From NCBI RefSeq assembly GCF_024169655.1, contig NZ_JALJWV010000001.1:5004001-5068000 (forward strand): a stretch of 64,000 nt of DNA, written 5' to 3'. Below the pieces are notes generated by a model, which was given only the letters and a program-made list of their open reading frames with translations, had not been told where the DNA came from and did no database searches. Shown here one piece after another: positions 1 through 8,247 of the stretch. Origin of the DNA: Pseudomonas marginalis (GTDB lineage Bacteria; Pseudomonadota; Gammaproteobacteria; Pseudomonadales; Pseudomonadaceae). The position numbers were made by a program, and so were the translations under genes. Numbering within the stretch: position 1 is the first letter of the stretch; each line of letters begins with the position of its first letter.

Positions 1-404
1 GTGCGCCACACCGCACCAATCCCCTGGGCATAGGCCGCCAGCAGGATGCCATGGGCCGCACACGCCGCCGCCAGCAACTGCTCGGATTTCGGCACCTTGA
101 AATGTTCCTGCAGGCGAGCAATCACCACCACCACCAACGGCGCGCGCATCGGGCCGTTCTGGGCCTTGTCGAGGGCGGCCTGCGGGGCGTCGGGGTCTTG
201 CACACGGGCGGCTTCGACCAGCAACGTGCCCAACTGCTCACGGGCCGCGCCTTCCACGGTGAGGAACCGCCAAGGACGCAACTGGCCGTGATCGGGCGCA
301 CGCATGGCCGCGGCGAACAGCACATCACGCTGCTCCTGGGTCGGTGCCGGTTCCAGCAGGCGCGGCACGGAAACACGGTTGAGCAAAGCGTCGAGAGCCT
401 GCAT
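1..404 (-). CDS. Nitroreductase family protein (YdjA-like), C-terminus cut by window edge
   Basis: The visible 134 codons begin at an ATG (MQALDALLNRVSVPRL) and run off the left end of the window. The N-terminal part is typical of FMN-dependent nitroreductases of the YdjA type: an early Arg-rich segment followed by RAPDHGQLRPWRF, which in this family binds the flavin phosphate, and then GIGAVWR at the cut edge. Such enzymes are small cytoplasmic flavoproteins that reduce nitro compounds or quinones with NAD(P)H; the physiological substrate here is unknown. The gene is divergent from the di-haem gene with about 140 bp between the starts, so the two probably share a control region. Family assignment is good; the missing C-terminus prevents a finer call. 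Confidence 0.8.
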   Translation of the reverse strand, partial: MQALDALLNRVSVPRLLEPAPTQEQRDVLFAAAMRAPDHGQLRPWRFLTVEGAAREQLGTLLVEAARVQDPDAPQAALDKAQNGPMRAPLVVVVIARLQEHFKVPKSEQLLAAACAAHGILLAAYAQGIGAVWR

Positions 405-462
405 TGGCCACCTCCAGAGAAAAATGTGCGGTCATTCTAGCGGGAATGAATCGGCATGCCAT

Positions 463-484
463 CAAACGATAATTGCTCTTATTC
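463..484 (+). promoter_or_regulatory. Possible degenerate Fur-like site in the divergent control region
   Basis: The sequence GATAATTGCTCTTATT (from 468) lies 60 to 80 bp before the di-haem start. It keeps one GATAAT half of the Fur consensus but the other half is poor. Imelysin operons in Pseudomonas are known to respond to iron, which is why the site is recorded. The match alone is weak. Confidence 0.2.
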
Positions 485-544
485 AAACCGCCCCGCCCTG
501 TTAGACTTTGCGGCCTTGTTTTTCGCCTTTTTTCAGGAAACTCG

Positions 545-1972
545 ATGTTCCGTTCGCTTCTTCGCCTGTCTGCAGGACTGATGGCCATGAGCCTGGTTGC
601 CTGCGATGACGCCCCCCGGTTTACCCAGGCTGATCCGGGAGAAGCGCGGGCCGGCGGTGCAACGACGGTGAACAAGCGCGACCAGAATGCCTTTTCCCTG
701 CCCTCGGCCAACCTGTCGCCGACCCGCCGCCTGGATTTCAGCGTCGGAAATAGTTTCTTCCGCAGCCCCTGGGTGATCGCGCCGTCCACCACCACCGCAC
801 GCGATGGGCTGGGGCCGCTGTTCAACACCAATGCCTGCCAGAACTGCCATATCAAGGACGGCCGTGGCCACCCGCCGCTGGCCGACGCGCAGAACGCGGT
901 GTCGATGCTGGTGCGCCTGTCGATCCCGGATGCGCCGCCGTATGCCAAGCTCATCGAGCACCTCGGCGTGGTGCCCGAGCCGGTCTACGGTGGGCAATTG
1001 CAGGACATGGCCATACCCGGCGTAACGCCAGAGGGCAAGGTGCGGGTCGACTACACGCCGGTCAACGTCACGTTCAAGGACGGCAGCGTCGTCGAACTGC
1101 GCAAGCCCAACCTGCAGATCACCCAACTCGGCTACGGCCCGATGCATCCGGACACACGTTTCTCCGCGCGCATCGCCCCGCCGATGATCGGCCTGGGCCT
1201 GCTTGAAGCGATTGCCGACGCGGACATCCTGCGCAACACCGACCCGAAGACCGCCGACAAGGAAGCCATTGTCGGCCGCGCGAATTGGGTCTGGGATGAT
1301 GCCCGGCAGAAAACCGTGCTCGGGCGTTTCGGCTGGAAAGCCGGGCAACCCAACCTCAATCAACAAAACGTTCACGCCTTTTCCGGTGATATGGGCCTCA
1401 CCACGTCGCTGAGGCCCGTCGATGACTGCACCGACGTCCAGGTCGCCTGCAAGCAGGCGCCCAACGGCAACGGCCCCGATGGCGAGCCGGAAGTCAGCGA
1501 TAACATCCTGCGCCTGGTGCTGTTCTATACCCGCAACCTGGCGGTGCCCGTGCGTCGCGACGTCAACGCGCCCCAGGTGCTGGCCGGGAAAAACCTGTTC
1601 TACCAGGCCGGTTGCCAGGGCTGTCACACGCCGTCGTTCACCACGGCTGCCAACGCCGCCGAACCTGAACTGGCCAACCAGGTGATCCGCCCCTACAGCG
1701 ATCTGCTGCTGCATGACATGGGCGACGGCCTGGCCGATCACCGCAGCGAATTCAAGGCCAGTGGCCGCGACTGGCGCACGCCGCCGTTGTGGGGCATCGG
1801 CCTGACGCAAACCGTCAGTGGCCACACCCAGTTCTTGCATGACGGCCGCGCCCGCAACCTGCTGGAAGCCGTGCTGTGGCATGGCGGTGAAGCACACGCG
1901 GCGCAGCAGCATGTGTTGTCCTTCAATGCCGAACAGCGCGCTGCGCTGCTGGCGTTCCTGAATTCTCTATAA
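545..1972 (+). CDS. Di-haem c-type oxidoreductase lipoprotein (DUF1111, thiol oxidoreductase-like)
   Basis: The 475-residue product starts at ATG 545, giving a lipoprotein signal whose lipobox LVAC ends at Cys20; an upstream in-frame extension would bury this signal. Two c-type haem motifs are visible, CQNCH at residues 98-102 and CQGCH at 357-361, as expected for the DUF1111 di-haem family related to MauG/cytochrome c peroxidase. It should be anchored in an envelope membrane facing the periplasm. It is followed after 31 bp by an imelysin lipoprotein and then DUF1513, the usual partners in iron-regulated imelysin operons, so a role in periplasmic iron handling is inferred. In P. aeruginosa the comparable cluster begins with an imelysin peptidase gene (icmP); here a divergent nitroreductase occupies that position. 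Its electron partner is unknown. Confidence 0.88.
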   Translation: MFRSLLRLSAGLMAMSLVACDDAPRFTQADPGEARAGGATTVNKRDQNAFSLPSANLSPTRRLDFSVGNSFFRSPWVIAPSTTTARDGLGPLFNTNACQNCHIKDGRGHPPLADAQNAVSMLVRLSIPDAPPYAKLIEHLGVVPEPVYGGQLQDMAIPGVTPEGKVRVDYTPVNVTFKDGSVVELRKPNLQITQLGYGPMHPDTRFSARIAPPMIGLGLLEAIADADILRNTDPKTADKEAIVGRANWVWDDARQKTVLGRFGWKAGQPNLNQQNVHAFSGDMGLTTSLRPVDDCTDVQVACKQAPNGNGPDGEPEVSDNILRLVLFYTRNLAVPVRRDVNAPQVLAGKNLFYQAGCQGCHTPSFTTAANAAEPELANQVIRPYSDLLLHDMGDGLADHRSEFKASGRDWRTPPLWGIGLTQTVSGHTQFLHDGRARNLLEAVLWHGGEAHAAQQHVLSFNAEQRAALLAFLNSL

Positions 1973-2003
1973 GCTTCGACCCACTTACCGAAGGGAGCTC
2001 GAC

Positions 2004-3068
2004 ATGTTCCGTCCCAAGTTGTTGTTCACCAGCCTGGCCGCCCTCGCCCTCGGCGCCTGCTCACCGCAAGACCCACAAGCGGTGACCTCGGCAGCCATCG
2101 CCAAGCAAGTGATCTTGCCGACCTACAGCCGCTGGGTGGAAGCCGACCGCCAATTGGCCGTCAGCGCCCTGGCGTACTGCCAAGGCAAGGAAAGCCTGGA
2201 CACCGCACGTGCCGACTTCCTTCACGCCCAAAAAGCCTGGGCCGAACTGCAACCGCTGCTGATCGGCCCGTTGGCCGAAGGCAACCGTTCGTGGCAGGTG
2301 CAGTTCTGGCCCGACAAGAAAAACCTCGTGGGTCGCCAGGTCGAGCAACTGGTCACCGCCCAGCCGCAGATCGATGCGGCTGCCGTGGCCAAGTCCAGCG
2401 TGGTGGTGCAGGGCCTGTCGGCCTATGAATACATCCTCTACGACGCCAAGACCGACATCGCCGACGCCGCGCAGAAAGCCCGGTACTGCCCGCTGCTGAT
2501 GGCCATCGGCGAGCGCCAGAAAGCCCTGGCCGAAGAGATCCTCGCCAGTTGGAACAGCACCGACGGCATGCTCGCGCAGATGAGCAAGTTTCCCAACCAG
2601 CGTTACGCTGATTCCCACGAAGCCATCGCCGACCTGCTGCGCGTGCAAGTGACCGCACTGGACACCCTGAAGAAAAAGCTCGGCACGCCGATGGGTCGCC
2701 AGACCAAGGGCGTCCCGCAGCCGTTCCAGGCCGATGCGTGGCGCAGCCAGTCGTCCCTGCAAAGCCTGGAAGCCAGCCTCGCTGCGGCCCAGACGGTATG
2801 GGTCGGCGTCGACAACAAAGGCCTGCGGGGTTTGTTGCCGTCCGATCAAAAGGCGCTGACCGAGAAGATCGACGCCGCCTACGCCGCGTCCCTGAAACTG
2901 TTCGCCAGCAACCAGCGCACCCTCAACGAACTGTTGGGTGACGACGCCGGGCGCCAACAGCTCAACGATCTCTACGACAGCCTCAACGTCGTCCACCGCC
3001 TGCACGAAGGCGAGTTGGCCAAGGCGCTGGGCATCCAACTGGGCTTTAACGCCAACGACGGTGACTGA
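2004..3068 (+). CDS. Imelysin family lipoprotein (peptidase M75-like)
   Basis: This 354-residue protein has a lipoprotein signal (lipobox LGAC, Cys19) and the mainly helical two-lobed imelysin pattern, with a conserved LIGPLAEGNRSWQVQFWPD segment near residues 86-103. Classic imelysin has a GxHxxE signature; the matching place here reads GLSAYE (residues 137-142), so the histidine is a serine. This suggests a binding protein rather than an active peptidase, as in the second imelysin of similar Pseudomonas operons. A Shine-Dalgarno-like AAGGGAG precedes ATG 2004, and the stop overlaps the DUF1513 start by one base, so the two are translationally coupled. Likely role: periplasmic or outer-membrane step of iron uptake. 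Confidence 0.85.
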   Translation: MFRPKLLFTSLAALALGACSPQDPQAVTSAAIAKQVILPTYSRWVEADRQLAVSALAYCQGKESLDTARADFLHAQKAWAELQPLLIGPLAEGNRSWQVQFWPDKKNLVGRQVEQLVTAQPQIDAAAVAKSSVVVQGLSAYEYILYDAKTDIADAAQKARYCPLLMAIGERQKALAEEILASWNSTDGMLAQMSKFPNQRYADSHEAIADLLRVQVTALDTLKKKLGTPMGRQTKGVPQPFQADAWRSQSSLQSLEASLAAAQTVWVGVDNKGLRGLLPSDQKALTEKIDAAYAASLKLFASNQRTLNELLGDDAGRQQLNDLYDSLNVVHRLHEGELAKALGIQLGFNANDGD

Positions 3069-4168
3069 TGATGCTCAGGCGACAGGCTTTGGCCATTGGC
3101 AGCGCGCTGCTCGGCGCACTCACGTTGGGCGGCTGGACGTTGTTCAAGCACAACGACAAGGGCCCGCTGCTGCTGTCGGCGCGCGATGATGCAGACGGCA
3201 AGCACTATGCCGTCGGCTATCGCCTGGACGGCCAGCGGGTGTTCGCCACCCAGGTCGGTCAGCGCTGCCACGACATCATCAACCACCCGACGCTGCCGAT
3301 CGCGCTGTTTGTCGCCCGTCGCCCGGGCACCGAGAGTTACCTGATCGACCTGCGTGATGGCGCGCTGCTGCAAACCATCACCTCGAATGCTGGCCGCCAC
3401 TTCTATGGCCACGCGGTGATTCACAACAGTGGCGACTGGCTGTACGCCACCGAAAACGACACCTCCGACCCGGGCCGTGGCCTGCTCGGGGTGTACCGCT
3501 TCGAAGGCGAGCGGCTGGTGCACAGCGGCGAGATTTCCACCCATGGCATTGGCCCGCATCAGGTGTCGTGGATGCCCGACGGCGAAACCCTGGTGGTGGC
3601 CAACGGCGGCATCCGCACCGAAGCCGAAAGCCGCGTGGAAATGAACCTCAACGCCATGGAGCCGAGCCTGGTGCTGATGCAACGCGACGGCAGCCTGATC
3701 AGCAAGGAAACCCTCGGCCAGCCGATGAACAGCGTGCGCCATATGGGCATCGCCAGCGATGGCACCATCCTCACCGGGCAGCAGTTCATGGGGCCGTCCC
3801 AGGAGCGTTCCGAGTTGCTCGCAATCAAGCGCCCAGGGCAGCCATTCGTGGCATTTCCGGTGGCCGATGAGCAACTGCAGGCCATGGGGCATTACACCGC
3901 CAGCGTCGCGGTACACAGTGAATTGCGCCTGGTGGCGTTGACCGCGCCGCGCGGCAACCGCTTCTTTATCTGGGACATGGACAGCGGCAAATTGCGCCTG
4001 GACGGGCCTTTGCCGGACTGCGCGGGTGTGGGTGCGGTAGCAGACGGGTTTGTCGTGACATCCGGCCAAGGGCGGTGCCGATTCTATGACTGTCGCCAGG
4101 AACAACTGATCGCAAAACCGTTGGAATTGCCGGCAGGGCTTTGGGATAACCATCTGCACCTGATCTGA
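3068..4168 (+). CDS. DUF1513 protein, secreted, probable beta-propeller
   Basis: The 366-residue product begins with MMLRRQALAIGSALLGALTLGG, a twin-arginine-like start followed by a hydrophobic stretch, so it is probably exported, perhaps by Tat. Repeated WD/YVTN-like strands (for example GDWLYATENDTSDPGRGLLGVY and GIGPHQVSWMPDGETLVVANGG) fit the DUF1513 family, which is predicted to fold as a beta-propeller. ATG 3068 overlaps the imelysin stop by one base (alternative ATG at 3071). It is the last gene of the di-haem/imelysin operon and is followed by a strong hairpin. The biochemical function is not known; association with iron uptake is inferred from the operon. Confidence 0.85.
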   Translation: MMLRRQALAIGSALLGALTLGGWTLFKHNDKGPLLLSARDDADGKHYAVGYRLDGQRVFATQVGQRCHDIINHPTLPIALFVARRPGTESYLIDLRDGALLQTITSNAGRHFYGHAVIHNSGDWLYATENDTSDPGRGLLGVYRFEGERLVHSGEISTHGIGPHQVSWMPDGETLVVANGGIRTEAESRVEMNLNAMEPSLVLMQRDGSLISKETLGQPMNSVRHMGIASDGTILTGQQFMGPSQERSELLAIKRPGQPFVAFPVADEQLQAMGHYTASVAVHSELRLVALTAPRGNRFFIWDMDSGKLRLDGPLPDCAGVGAVADGFVVTSGQGRCRFYDCRQEQLIAKPLELPAGLWDNHLHLI

Positions 4169-4226
4169 CGGTCAGCCGCTCGGGCTAATCCCGCGCTGCG
4201 CCTGACAGCCAGATCGCAGGCGAAAA

Positions 4227-4255
4227 AAAAGGGCCTCGTTTCACAAGGCCCTTTT
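4227..4255. terminator. Bidirectional intrinsic terminator
   Basis: A perfect 10-bp stem AAAAGGGCCT / AGGCCCTTTT with a 9-nt loop separates the convergent DUF1513 gene and the small membrane-protein gene. A-rich and T-rich arms allow termination in both directions. Confidence 0.85.
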
Positions 4256-4273
4256 CGGGTGGTTTCGATCGTT

Positions 4274-4501
4274 TCAACTTTGTGGCCCCACCCCTCGTGA
4301 CATCCCGAACATGAACAACAGCAGGTCATGATCGGGCTTGACCGTCGCACTCGCCTTGGCAATGCGCGGCAGCAGGCATTGCCCGCCGCTTTGCACCGCA
4401 CTGAGGACCTGTGTCCGAGGTTGTTCCCATGCAACCAGGGCCAGGGCAGCAACGCCCAACGCCCCAGACAGAAACAGACCTCGAGCTATTTCTAGCTTCA
4501 T
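4274..4501 (-). CDS. Small membrane-anchored protein, 75 residues, function unknown
   Basis: The ORF starts at ATG 4501, which overlaps the inaA stop in an ATGA arrangement, so it is probably translated by coupling to inaA; this supports it as a real gene. The product has a short charged N-terminus (MKLEIARG), one hydrophobic segment at about residues 8-25 (LFLSGALGVAALALVAW), and a soluble tail of about 50 residues with one cysteine (GGQCLLPR) and a hydrophobic LLLFMFGM patch. It may be a single-pass inner-membrane protein with its tail in the periplasm. I do not recognise a family. It ends just before the shared terminator and closes the methyltransferase-inaA group. Confidence 0.65.
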   Translation of the reverse strand: MKLEIARGLFLSGALGVAALALVAWEQPRTQVLSAVQSGGQCLLPRIAKASATVKPDHDLLLFMFGMSRGVGPQS

Positions 4502-5217
4502 TTGGTTAAACCCTTGATAGCGCTGCCAAACGCCGTCTCGTAAAAGTAGCTGAGTTTTGCCCAGTCGCCATCGCTCCACGACGAGTGGCGGCGCAGTTGC
4601 AGCATGTCGTGGGAGGCCGCCCGATAAGCGGTGAGACGTTGGCGGCACTTCTCAAAGTCCAGCAGCGCGACTTCCACGCTGGCCGAGTCGGGCTCACCCG
4701 TGACTCGCACAAAGATATGCTTGATGTACAGGCAACCATGTTGCCAGCGACCCTTGTGCATGCGCGCCAACGTCGCCGCGAGTTCCTTGAGCAGGCGCTC
4801 ATGGACCGCCTCACCGTACTGTTCACGGCCACCGGCGGCGTACCAATTTTCGATTTCGTCGAAACCGTCCAGCGAAGCCGTCACCAACAATGCCTTCCAT
4901 TGGTGTTGCGGATCACGACGCGCCTCGCAGAACACCATCTCCGGCACCCGCACATTCAGCGAGCGCAGGCCCTTGATGGCATCCCGTTCGCGCAACACGG
5001 TCGGGCGCCCAAACGGATGGAGCCAACTGCGGTAGATATGCCCGGTCTGACGCTTGCTGTAGAGCAGGCGCCCGTTGGGACCTATCACACGCTGCACACC
5101 ACTCTCTCCGCCGCGTCGACGATTGGGCTCTTCGACCCACTCGCCCTGCTGGCGCCAGAAATAATCAAATCGCTCTTCGGGAGCTACGTGACTGCCTGCT
5201 ACGCACTCAACTGCCAT
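4498..5217 (-). CDS. inaA: InaA-family lipopolysaccharide kinase-like protein
   Basis: The 239-residue protein starts at ATG 5217 (MAVECVAGSHVAPEERF), 4 bp after the methyltransferase stop. It has an atypical kinase fold: an ATP-contact lysine in LLYSKRQTGHIYRSW (Lys55), the catalytic-loop-like WQHGCLYIKHIFV (residues 158-170) and a metal-binding DFEK (Asp187). These match the InaA/Kdo-kinase-like family, members of which phosphorylate LPS core sugars, and inaA itself is known as a weak-acid-inducible gene. In P. aeruginosa inaA also lies next to a methyltransferase and colRS, so the order is conserved. A role in LPS or envelope modification under stress is inferred; the substrate is not known. 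Confidence 0.85.
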   Translation of the reverse strand: MAVECVAGSHVAPEERFDYFWRQQGEWVEEPNRRRGGESGVQRVIGPNGRLLYSKRQTGHIYRSWLHPFGRPTVLRERDAIKGLRSLNVRVPEMVFCEARRDPQHQWKALLVTASLDGFDEIENWYAAGGREQYGEAVHERLLKELAATLARMHKGRWQHGCLYIKHIFVRVTGEPDSASVEVALLDFEKCRQRLTAYRAASHDMLQLRRHSSWSDGDWAKLSYFYETAFGSAIKGLTK

Positions 5218-5221
5218 CCTG

Positions 5222-5902
5222 TTACCTCTTGCGCAATACATACACCCGCCACATGGCGTAGAGCGGGATGAAATCCAGGGATTCCTGAACACGGAAACCC
5301 GCTTGCTCAAACTCTGCCTCGACGGTAGCCGCCGGTAGTACAAACCGGTTTTGGTAACCTTCCTGCTCGCCTTCCTTACGACGTTTTACTTCGGCACGCT
5401 TGCGTTTCCAGGCCTTGAAGTTGCCATCCACCCACAACGAGATAATCACGCTGTCGCGGGTAACGCGATGAAACTCCCGCAGTATCGCCAGCCGGTGCTC
5501 AGGATCACCAATGTGGTGCATCAGGCGCATGCAGAAGATGCTGTCGACCGAGTTATCTGGCAGGTCGATATCAAAGGCCGATGTCCGCAAGGGCCGTACC
5601 CGCTTCACCACATCCGCCGGTTGGGAGAACGTCGCGACCTTCAACATCGACTCCGAATTGTCGGCGCCGATAATCACCCGATTGGGCTTTTCAGCCAGCA
5701 GCGGCCAAAAACGCCCAGCCCCACAAGGCAAGTCCAAGACCAGGCCGGGTTCACCGGCCATGGCCAACGCGCCGCGTGCCAATTGCTCGTCACGTTTGTG
5801 GGACAGCCGGCGAGCCAAATTATCCTGATGCTTGAGCAAATAATTCTGCGCATGCTGATCGTCGTACTTATCGGAAAATTCGAGCTTGATCGGGGTAGGC
5901 AT
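5222..5902 (-). CDS. SAM-dependent class I methyltransferase
   Basis: This 226-residue cytoplasmic protein has methyltransferase motif I in VLDLPCGAGRFWPLL (residues 55-69, with Asp57), the acidic ADNSESML after beta strand 2, and a post-I segment DSIFCMRLMHHIGDPEHR typical of methyltransferase_11/25 proteins. It is the first gene of a tight group with inaA and the 75-residue protein on the minus strand, and follows colS after a 187-bp gap that could hold its own promoter. The substrate is unknown; the company of an LPS-kinase-like gene and of ColRS suggests a small envelope precursor. Confidence 0.82.
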   Translation of the reverse strand: MPTPIKLEFSDKYDDQHAQNYLLKHQDNLARRLSHKRDEQLARGALAMAGEPGLVLDLPCGAGRFWPLLAEKPNRVIIGADNSESMLKVATFSQPADVVKRVRPLRTSAFDIDLPDNSVDSIFCMRLMHHIGDPEHRLAILREFHRVTRDSVIISLWVDGNFKAWKRKRAEVKRRKEGEQEGYQNRFVLPAATVEAEFEQAGFRVQESLDFIPLYAMWRVYVLRKR

Positions 5903-6089
5903 CTTACGTCTCCGTTTACTGATGCCTACAACCTTAGGTTGCGAACTGTGATCAACAGGTCAACTCGTTGTGAAAAACTTGTCCTGTCCACTCCCATACA
6001 TTTCAAGACTTTACAGATACAAGTAGTGGCAACGGGCCACTCCCGACAAATTATACTGATCTACGCCAGCATAGCGGTAGCACGCAAGG

Positions 6090-7370
6090 TCAGGGTTTGA
6101 CCTGACTCAACTGGACGTGAAAGCGGCAACCATTGGGCTCCATGGTGCTCAAGCTGACGCTCCAGCCCTGGTTCTCGCAGATGCGTTGCACCAGCGACAA
6201 CCCCAGGCCAAGGCCTTCACCGCGCTTTTCGCTGCCGCGCACGAAGGGTTCGAACATGGCTTCGCGCTTGTCTTCGGGGATGCCGACGCCGGAGTCTTCC
6301 ACGACAAAACCACTCGGTTCCAGGGTGAGCCGGATAAAGCCCTGCTCGGTGTAATGCAGTGCATTACGCAGCAAGTTGCCCATCACCGCATGCAGGAAGG
6401 TGGTGTTGTAGCGTGTATCCAGAGGGTTGCCCGGCTGATAGATCAGTTGCAGGCCTTTATGCTCGATCGGCTCGCGCCAGAGGCCAAGCAAATCGTCCGC
6501 CACCTGCGTGAGGGTTACCCGAGGCGACATGGTGGCGTCGTTGTGCTGGGCGCGCGCCAGCATCAGGAAGGTCTGCACCAGTTCGCGCATTTCTTCGCAG
6601 GCCCTGGCGATGCGCAGCACCTGGTTGCGCCCGCGCTCGTCGATGGCCGGGTTTTCCAGCAGCAGCTCGCAGGAACTGGCCAGTACCATCAACGGCGTGC
6701 GTAATTCGTGGCTCACGTCACTGGTAAACAACTGCTCGCGGGACAGCGCCTGGCGCAAACGGCCCAGTGTGGCGTCGAAGGCCACGGCCAGCTCGCCCAC
6801 TTCATCAGCAGCGTAATCCGGCGCCAGGGGCGGCGCCAGGCCGAGCAACTGGTCGCGATGACGCACCTGGCGCGCCAGGCGCACCACCGGTGCCATCACC
6901 TTGCGGGCCAGCACCCAACCGAGGAAGACCGCCAGCGCCAGGCTGAGCACGAAGCCCACCAGCACCACCGCGAACAGCACGCGCTCACGCTCTTCGAAAT
7001 CGCTCTGGTCTTGCAGCAGCACATAGCGCCGACCGGCGACCACTTCGACCATGGCGTGGTACGACAACGCCTCGCGGAACACTTCATGGAAACCGGGTTC
7101 CAGGTGCCGCAGGTCCTTGGGCAGCTCGAAATCCCCGCGCCCGCCGCTGAAATAGAACAACTGATCCGGCTCGGGTCGGTGGCTCCAGTCTTCGACGCTG
7201 TCCATCAGCAGCAGGCGCTGCAAGTCGCCGCCCAAACCGGCCGAAATCAGCTTCTCTTCCACCAGATGCACCGTCGCGATGATCCCCATGGCGAAGGCGC
7301 CCGCCACCAACGCGCTCATCAAGGCAAAGGCGATGATGATCCGCTGGGCAAGGCTTTGCTTAAACTCCAT
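6090..7370 (-). CDS. colS: ColS sensor histidine kinase
   Basis: The 426-residue protein starts at ATG 7370 (MEFKQSLAQR), inside the end of colR (11-bp overlap). Membrane segments lie at about residues 10-34 and 132-156, enclosing a periplasmic domain of about 95 residues. That domain carries His95, Glu96, His105 and an ExxE motif at 126-129, matching the residues described for metal sensing by ColS in P. putida. A HAMP-like linker is followed by the dimerisation/phosphoacceptor motif SDVSHELRTPL (His221) and an ATPase domain with GVGIPEDKREAMFEPF and GLGLGLSLV. ColRS is known to respond to excess zinc and iron and to protect membrane integrity. The gene order with colR and the metal-site residues make this a confident call. 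Confidence 0.93.
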   Translation of the reverse strand: MEFKQSLAQRIIIAFALMSALVAGAFAMGIIATVHLVEEKLISAGLGGDLQRLLLMDSVEDWSHRPEPDQLFYFSGGRGDFELPKDLRHLEPGFHEVFREALSYHAMVEVVAGRRYVLLQDQSDFEERERVLFAVVLVGFVLSLALAVFLGWVLARKVMAPVVRLARQVRHRDQLLGLAPPLAPDYAADEVGELAVAFDATLGRLRQALSREQLFTSDVSHELRTPLMVLASSCELLLENPAIDERGRNQVLRIARACEEMRELVQTFLMLARAQHNDATMSPRVTLTQVADDLLGLWREPIEHKGLQLIYQPGNPLDTRYNTTFLHAVMGNLLRNALHYTEQGFIRLTLEPSGFVVEDSGVGIPEDKREAMFEPFVRGSEKRGEGLGLGLSLVQRICENQGWSVSLSTMEPNGCRFHVQLSQVKP

Positions 7371-8043
7371 CACGACCCTCGGCCAGGCGGTAACCCACAC
7401 CGTGTACCGTTTGCAGCAATGGCTTGGCGAAAGGTTTATCGATCACTTGGCGCAACTGATGGACGTGACTGCGCAGACTGTCACTGTCGGGACAATCATC
7501 CCCCCATAGCGCTTCTTCGAGAATTTCCCGACGCAGTACATGGGGACTTTTCTGCATCAACACCGCCAGCAGCTTCAGGCCCACCGGGTTGAGCTTGAGC
7601 AGGCGCCCTTCGCGGGTGACTTCCAGGGTATCGAGGTCGTAATGCAGGTCGGCCACCTGCAGGGCACGGCGTCCGCCACCCTGGGCGCGGCGCAGCACGG
7701 CTTCGATGCGCGCGGCCAGTTCCGACAGGGCAAACGGCTTGAGCAAGTAGTCATCGGCACCGGACTTGAAGCCCTGCAGCCGGTCATCCAACTGATCGCG
7801 GGCGGTGAGCATGATCACCGGCGTGTCGCGGCGCGCGTCTTCACGTAGGCGCTTGCACAAGGTGTAGCCATCGATGCCCGGCAGCATGATGTCGAGCACG
7901 ATCAGGTCGTAGTGCTCGGTGGCGGCCAGGTGCAGGCCCGACAAACCGTCCTGCGCGCAGTCCACGGTGTAGCCTTTGAGCCCCAGATAATCGGCCAGGT
8001 TGGCCAGAATATCGCGGTTGTCTTCAACCAATAAAATTCGCAT
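7360..8043 (-). CDS. colR: ColR response regulator (OmpR/PhoB type)
   Basis: The 227-residue protein has a receiver domain with the acidic pocket Glu7/Asp8, phosphoacceptor Asp51 (VLDIMLPGIDG), Thr80 and Lys102 (LLKPF). A winged-helix DNA-binding domain at about 130-225 ends in VHGVGYRL, the OmpR-family signature. It is encoded first, with colS overlapping its 3' end. The start ATG 8043 faces the divergent sulfatase gene across 204 bp, so ColR may control that neighbour as well; related PEtn-transferase and PAP2-type genes are known ColR targets in Pseudomonas. This last point is inference for this strain. Confidence 0.94.
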   Translation of the reverse strand: MRILLVEDNRDILANLADYLGLKGYTVDCAQDGLSGLHLAATEHYDLIVLDIMLPGIDGYTLCKRLREDARRDTPVIMLTARDQLDDRLQGFKSGADDYLLKPFALSELAARIEAVLRRAQGGGRRALQVADLHYDLDTLEVTREGRLLKLNPVGLKLLAVLMQKSPHVLRREILEEALWGDDCPDSDSLRSHVHQLRQVIDKPFAKPLLQTVHGVGYRLAEGRDGV

Positions 8044-8247
8044 GGGCAGTGTCTCCGTACTTTCGTGCCAGCCGTGTGTTGGCTCGCGCAGCTTAAGGCC
8101 TAGTGGGGCTCAGGGATAGAGCTGAACGCTGCGCAGATAAACGATTTCAACCGATTAGAGCACTGAACGAGTTTTTCACTATAGCTTCACAAACTGACTA
8201 CAGTGCCAGGCCGAAGATCGCCCCCCATCGATCTAAGGAAGTTGGAC
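8044..8247. promoter_or_regulatory. Divergent colR / sulfatase control region
   Basis: This 204-bp stretch has no gene. Toward the sulfatase it contains repeated TTTCAAC / TTTTTCAC / CTTCACA elements (8148-8191) that could be contacts for a response regulator such as ColR; no consensus was checked. The plus-strand gene has a clear AAGGAA ribosome site at 8235-8240. Confidence 0.4.

Noticed and set aside
533..1912. Open frame of about 459 codons on the minus strand
   Set aside because: Fully antisense to the di-haem gene, with low-complexity His/Gln/Arg composition and no ribosome site.
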